Shown here in pieces: positions 5,963 through 6,134 of a stretch of DNA of 6,134 nucleotides. Where the stretch lies: the NCBI GenBank assembly GCA_947478975.1, contig CANJYI010000177.1:1-6134 (forward strand), given 5' to 3'. The notes under the pieces were generated by a model. That model was not told the DNA's origin. It did no database searches and saw only the letters and a program-made list of their open reading frames with translations. How positions within the stretch are numbered: the stretch's first letter is position 1; each line of letters starts with the position of its first letter. The DNA comes from Chthoniobacteraceae bacterium. GTDB taxonomy: Bacteria > Verrucomicrobiota > Verrucomicrobiia > Chthoniobacterales > Chthoniobacteraceae. Made by a program: the position numbers and the translations under genes.

Positions 5963-6134
5963 ATGAAACGCTTCTTCGACTGGTTCAACAACCTCTACCC
6001 CGTTTGGCTGGTCGCACTCTCGATCATCGCGTTTTTGAAGCCCTCCGTGATGCTCTGGTTTGGCCCGGACTGGATTTTCTGGTCCCTCGCGGCGTCGATG
6101 CTAGGGATGGGACTCACGCTGAGCTTGGAGGATT
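5963..6134 (+). CDS. Bile acid:sodium symporter (BASS)-family transporter, N-terminal part only
   Basis: The first 57 residues, MKRFFDWFNNLYPVWLVAL..., show two hydrophobic segments at about 12-32 and 37-55, followed by GMGLTLSLED (48-57). A short amphipathic start, a first helix with P-x-W and then GMGLTL-x-x-ED is characteristic of bacterial BASS/SBF transporters of the inner membrane. These are ten-helix, usually sodium-coupled carriers of organic anions; known members move bile acids, pyruvate or pantothenate precursors. The ATG lies four bases after the stop of the large exported protein, so the two are very likely co-transcribed and perhaps translationally coupled, since no Shine-Dalgarno is seen. 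The context suggests uptake of a carboxylated product released by the exported protein, but the substrate is unknown. The gene continues beyond the window. Confidence 0.85.
   Translation, partial: MKRFFDWFNNLYPVWLVALSIIAFLKPSVMLWFGPDWIFWSLAASMLGMGLTLSLED

Overview
The window is GC-rich (estimated by eye at about 60%) and looks like chromosomal DNA of a Verrucomicrobiota member (perhaps Opitutaceae-like), with Planctomycetota as the alternative. I infer this from the kinds of gene present: a LacI-type regulator, a very large exported multi-propeller protein of a type I associate with polysaccharide- and glycan-degrading PVC bacteria, and a fragment of the RQEG-repeat family. No gene start in the window has a clear Shine-Dalgarno sequence. 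The taxonomic call comes from family resemblance, not from a search.

Layout, left to right. Positions 1-206 (minus strand) hold an incomplete gene whose product carries three tandem RQEG units and a short C-terminal module resembling the tails of Rpn/DUF4351-type proteins. It may be a remnant, because the same frame stays open upstream to 410 without an ATG. Positions 207-514 hold no convincing gene. Positions 515-1555 (minus) encode a complete LacI-family repressor. A 71-bp divergent intergenic region (1556-1626) follows; it holds a 15-bp inverted repeat, GTGTTA-ACA-TAACAC, one base from the repressor's start codon, and a second, weaker inverted repeat. Positions 1627-5958 (plus) encode one exported 1443-residue protein made of three beta-propeller units: an N-terminal Asp-box propeller, a central sialidase (GH33/BNR)-like propeller with a plausible active-site residue set, and a C-terminal GH32/43-like unit with a beta-sandwich tail. 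Four bases after its stop codon, 5963-6134 begins a bile acid:sodium symporter (BASS)-family transporter that runs off the right edge.

The simplest reading is a small catabolic unit under local control. The repressor senses a small molecule and controls the divergent operon. The exported protein releases something from a glycan or glycoconjugate outside the cytoplasm. The BASS-type carrier may then import an anionic product. Substrate and product cannot be read from the sequence. The most interesting element is the three-propeller fusion, which joins units that I would expect to find as separate proteins.
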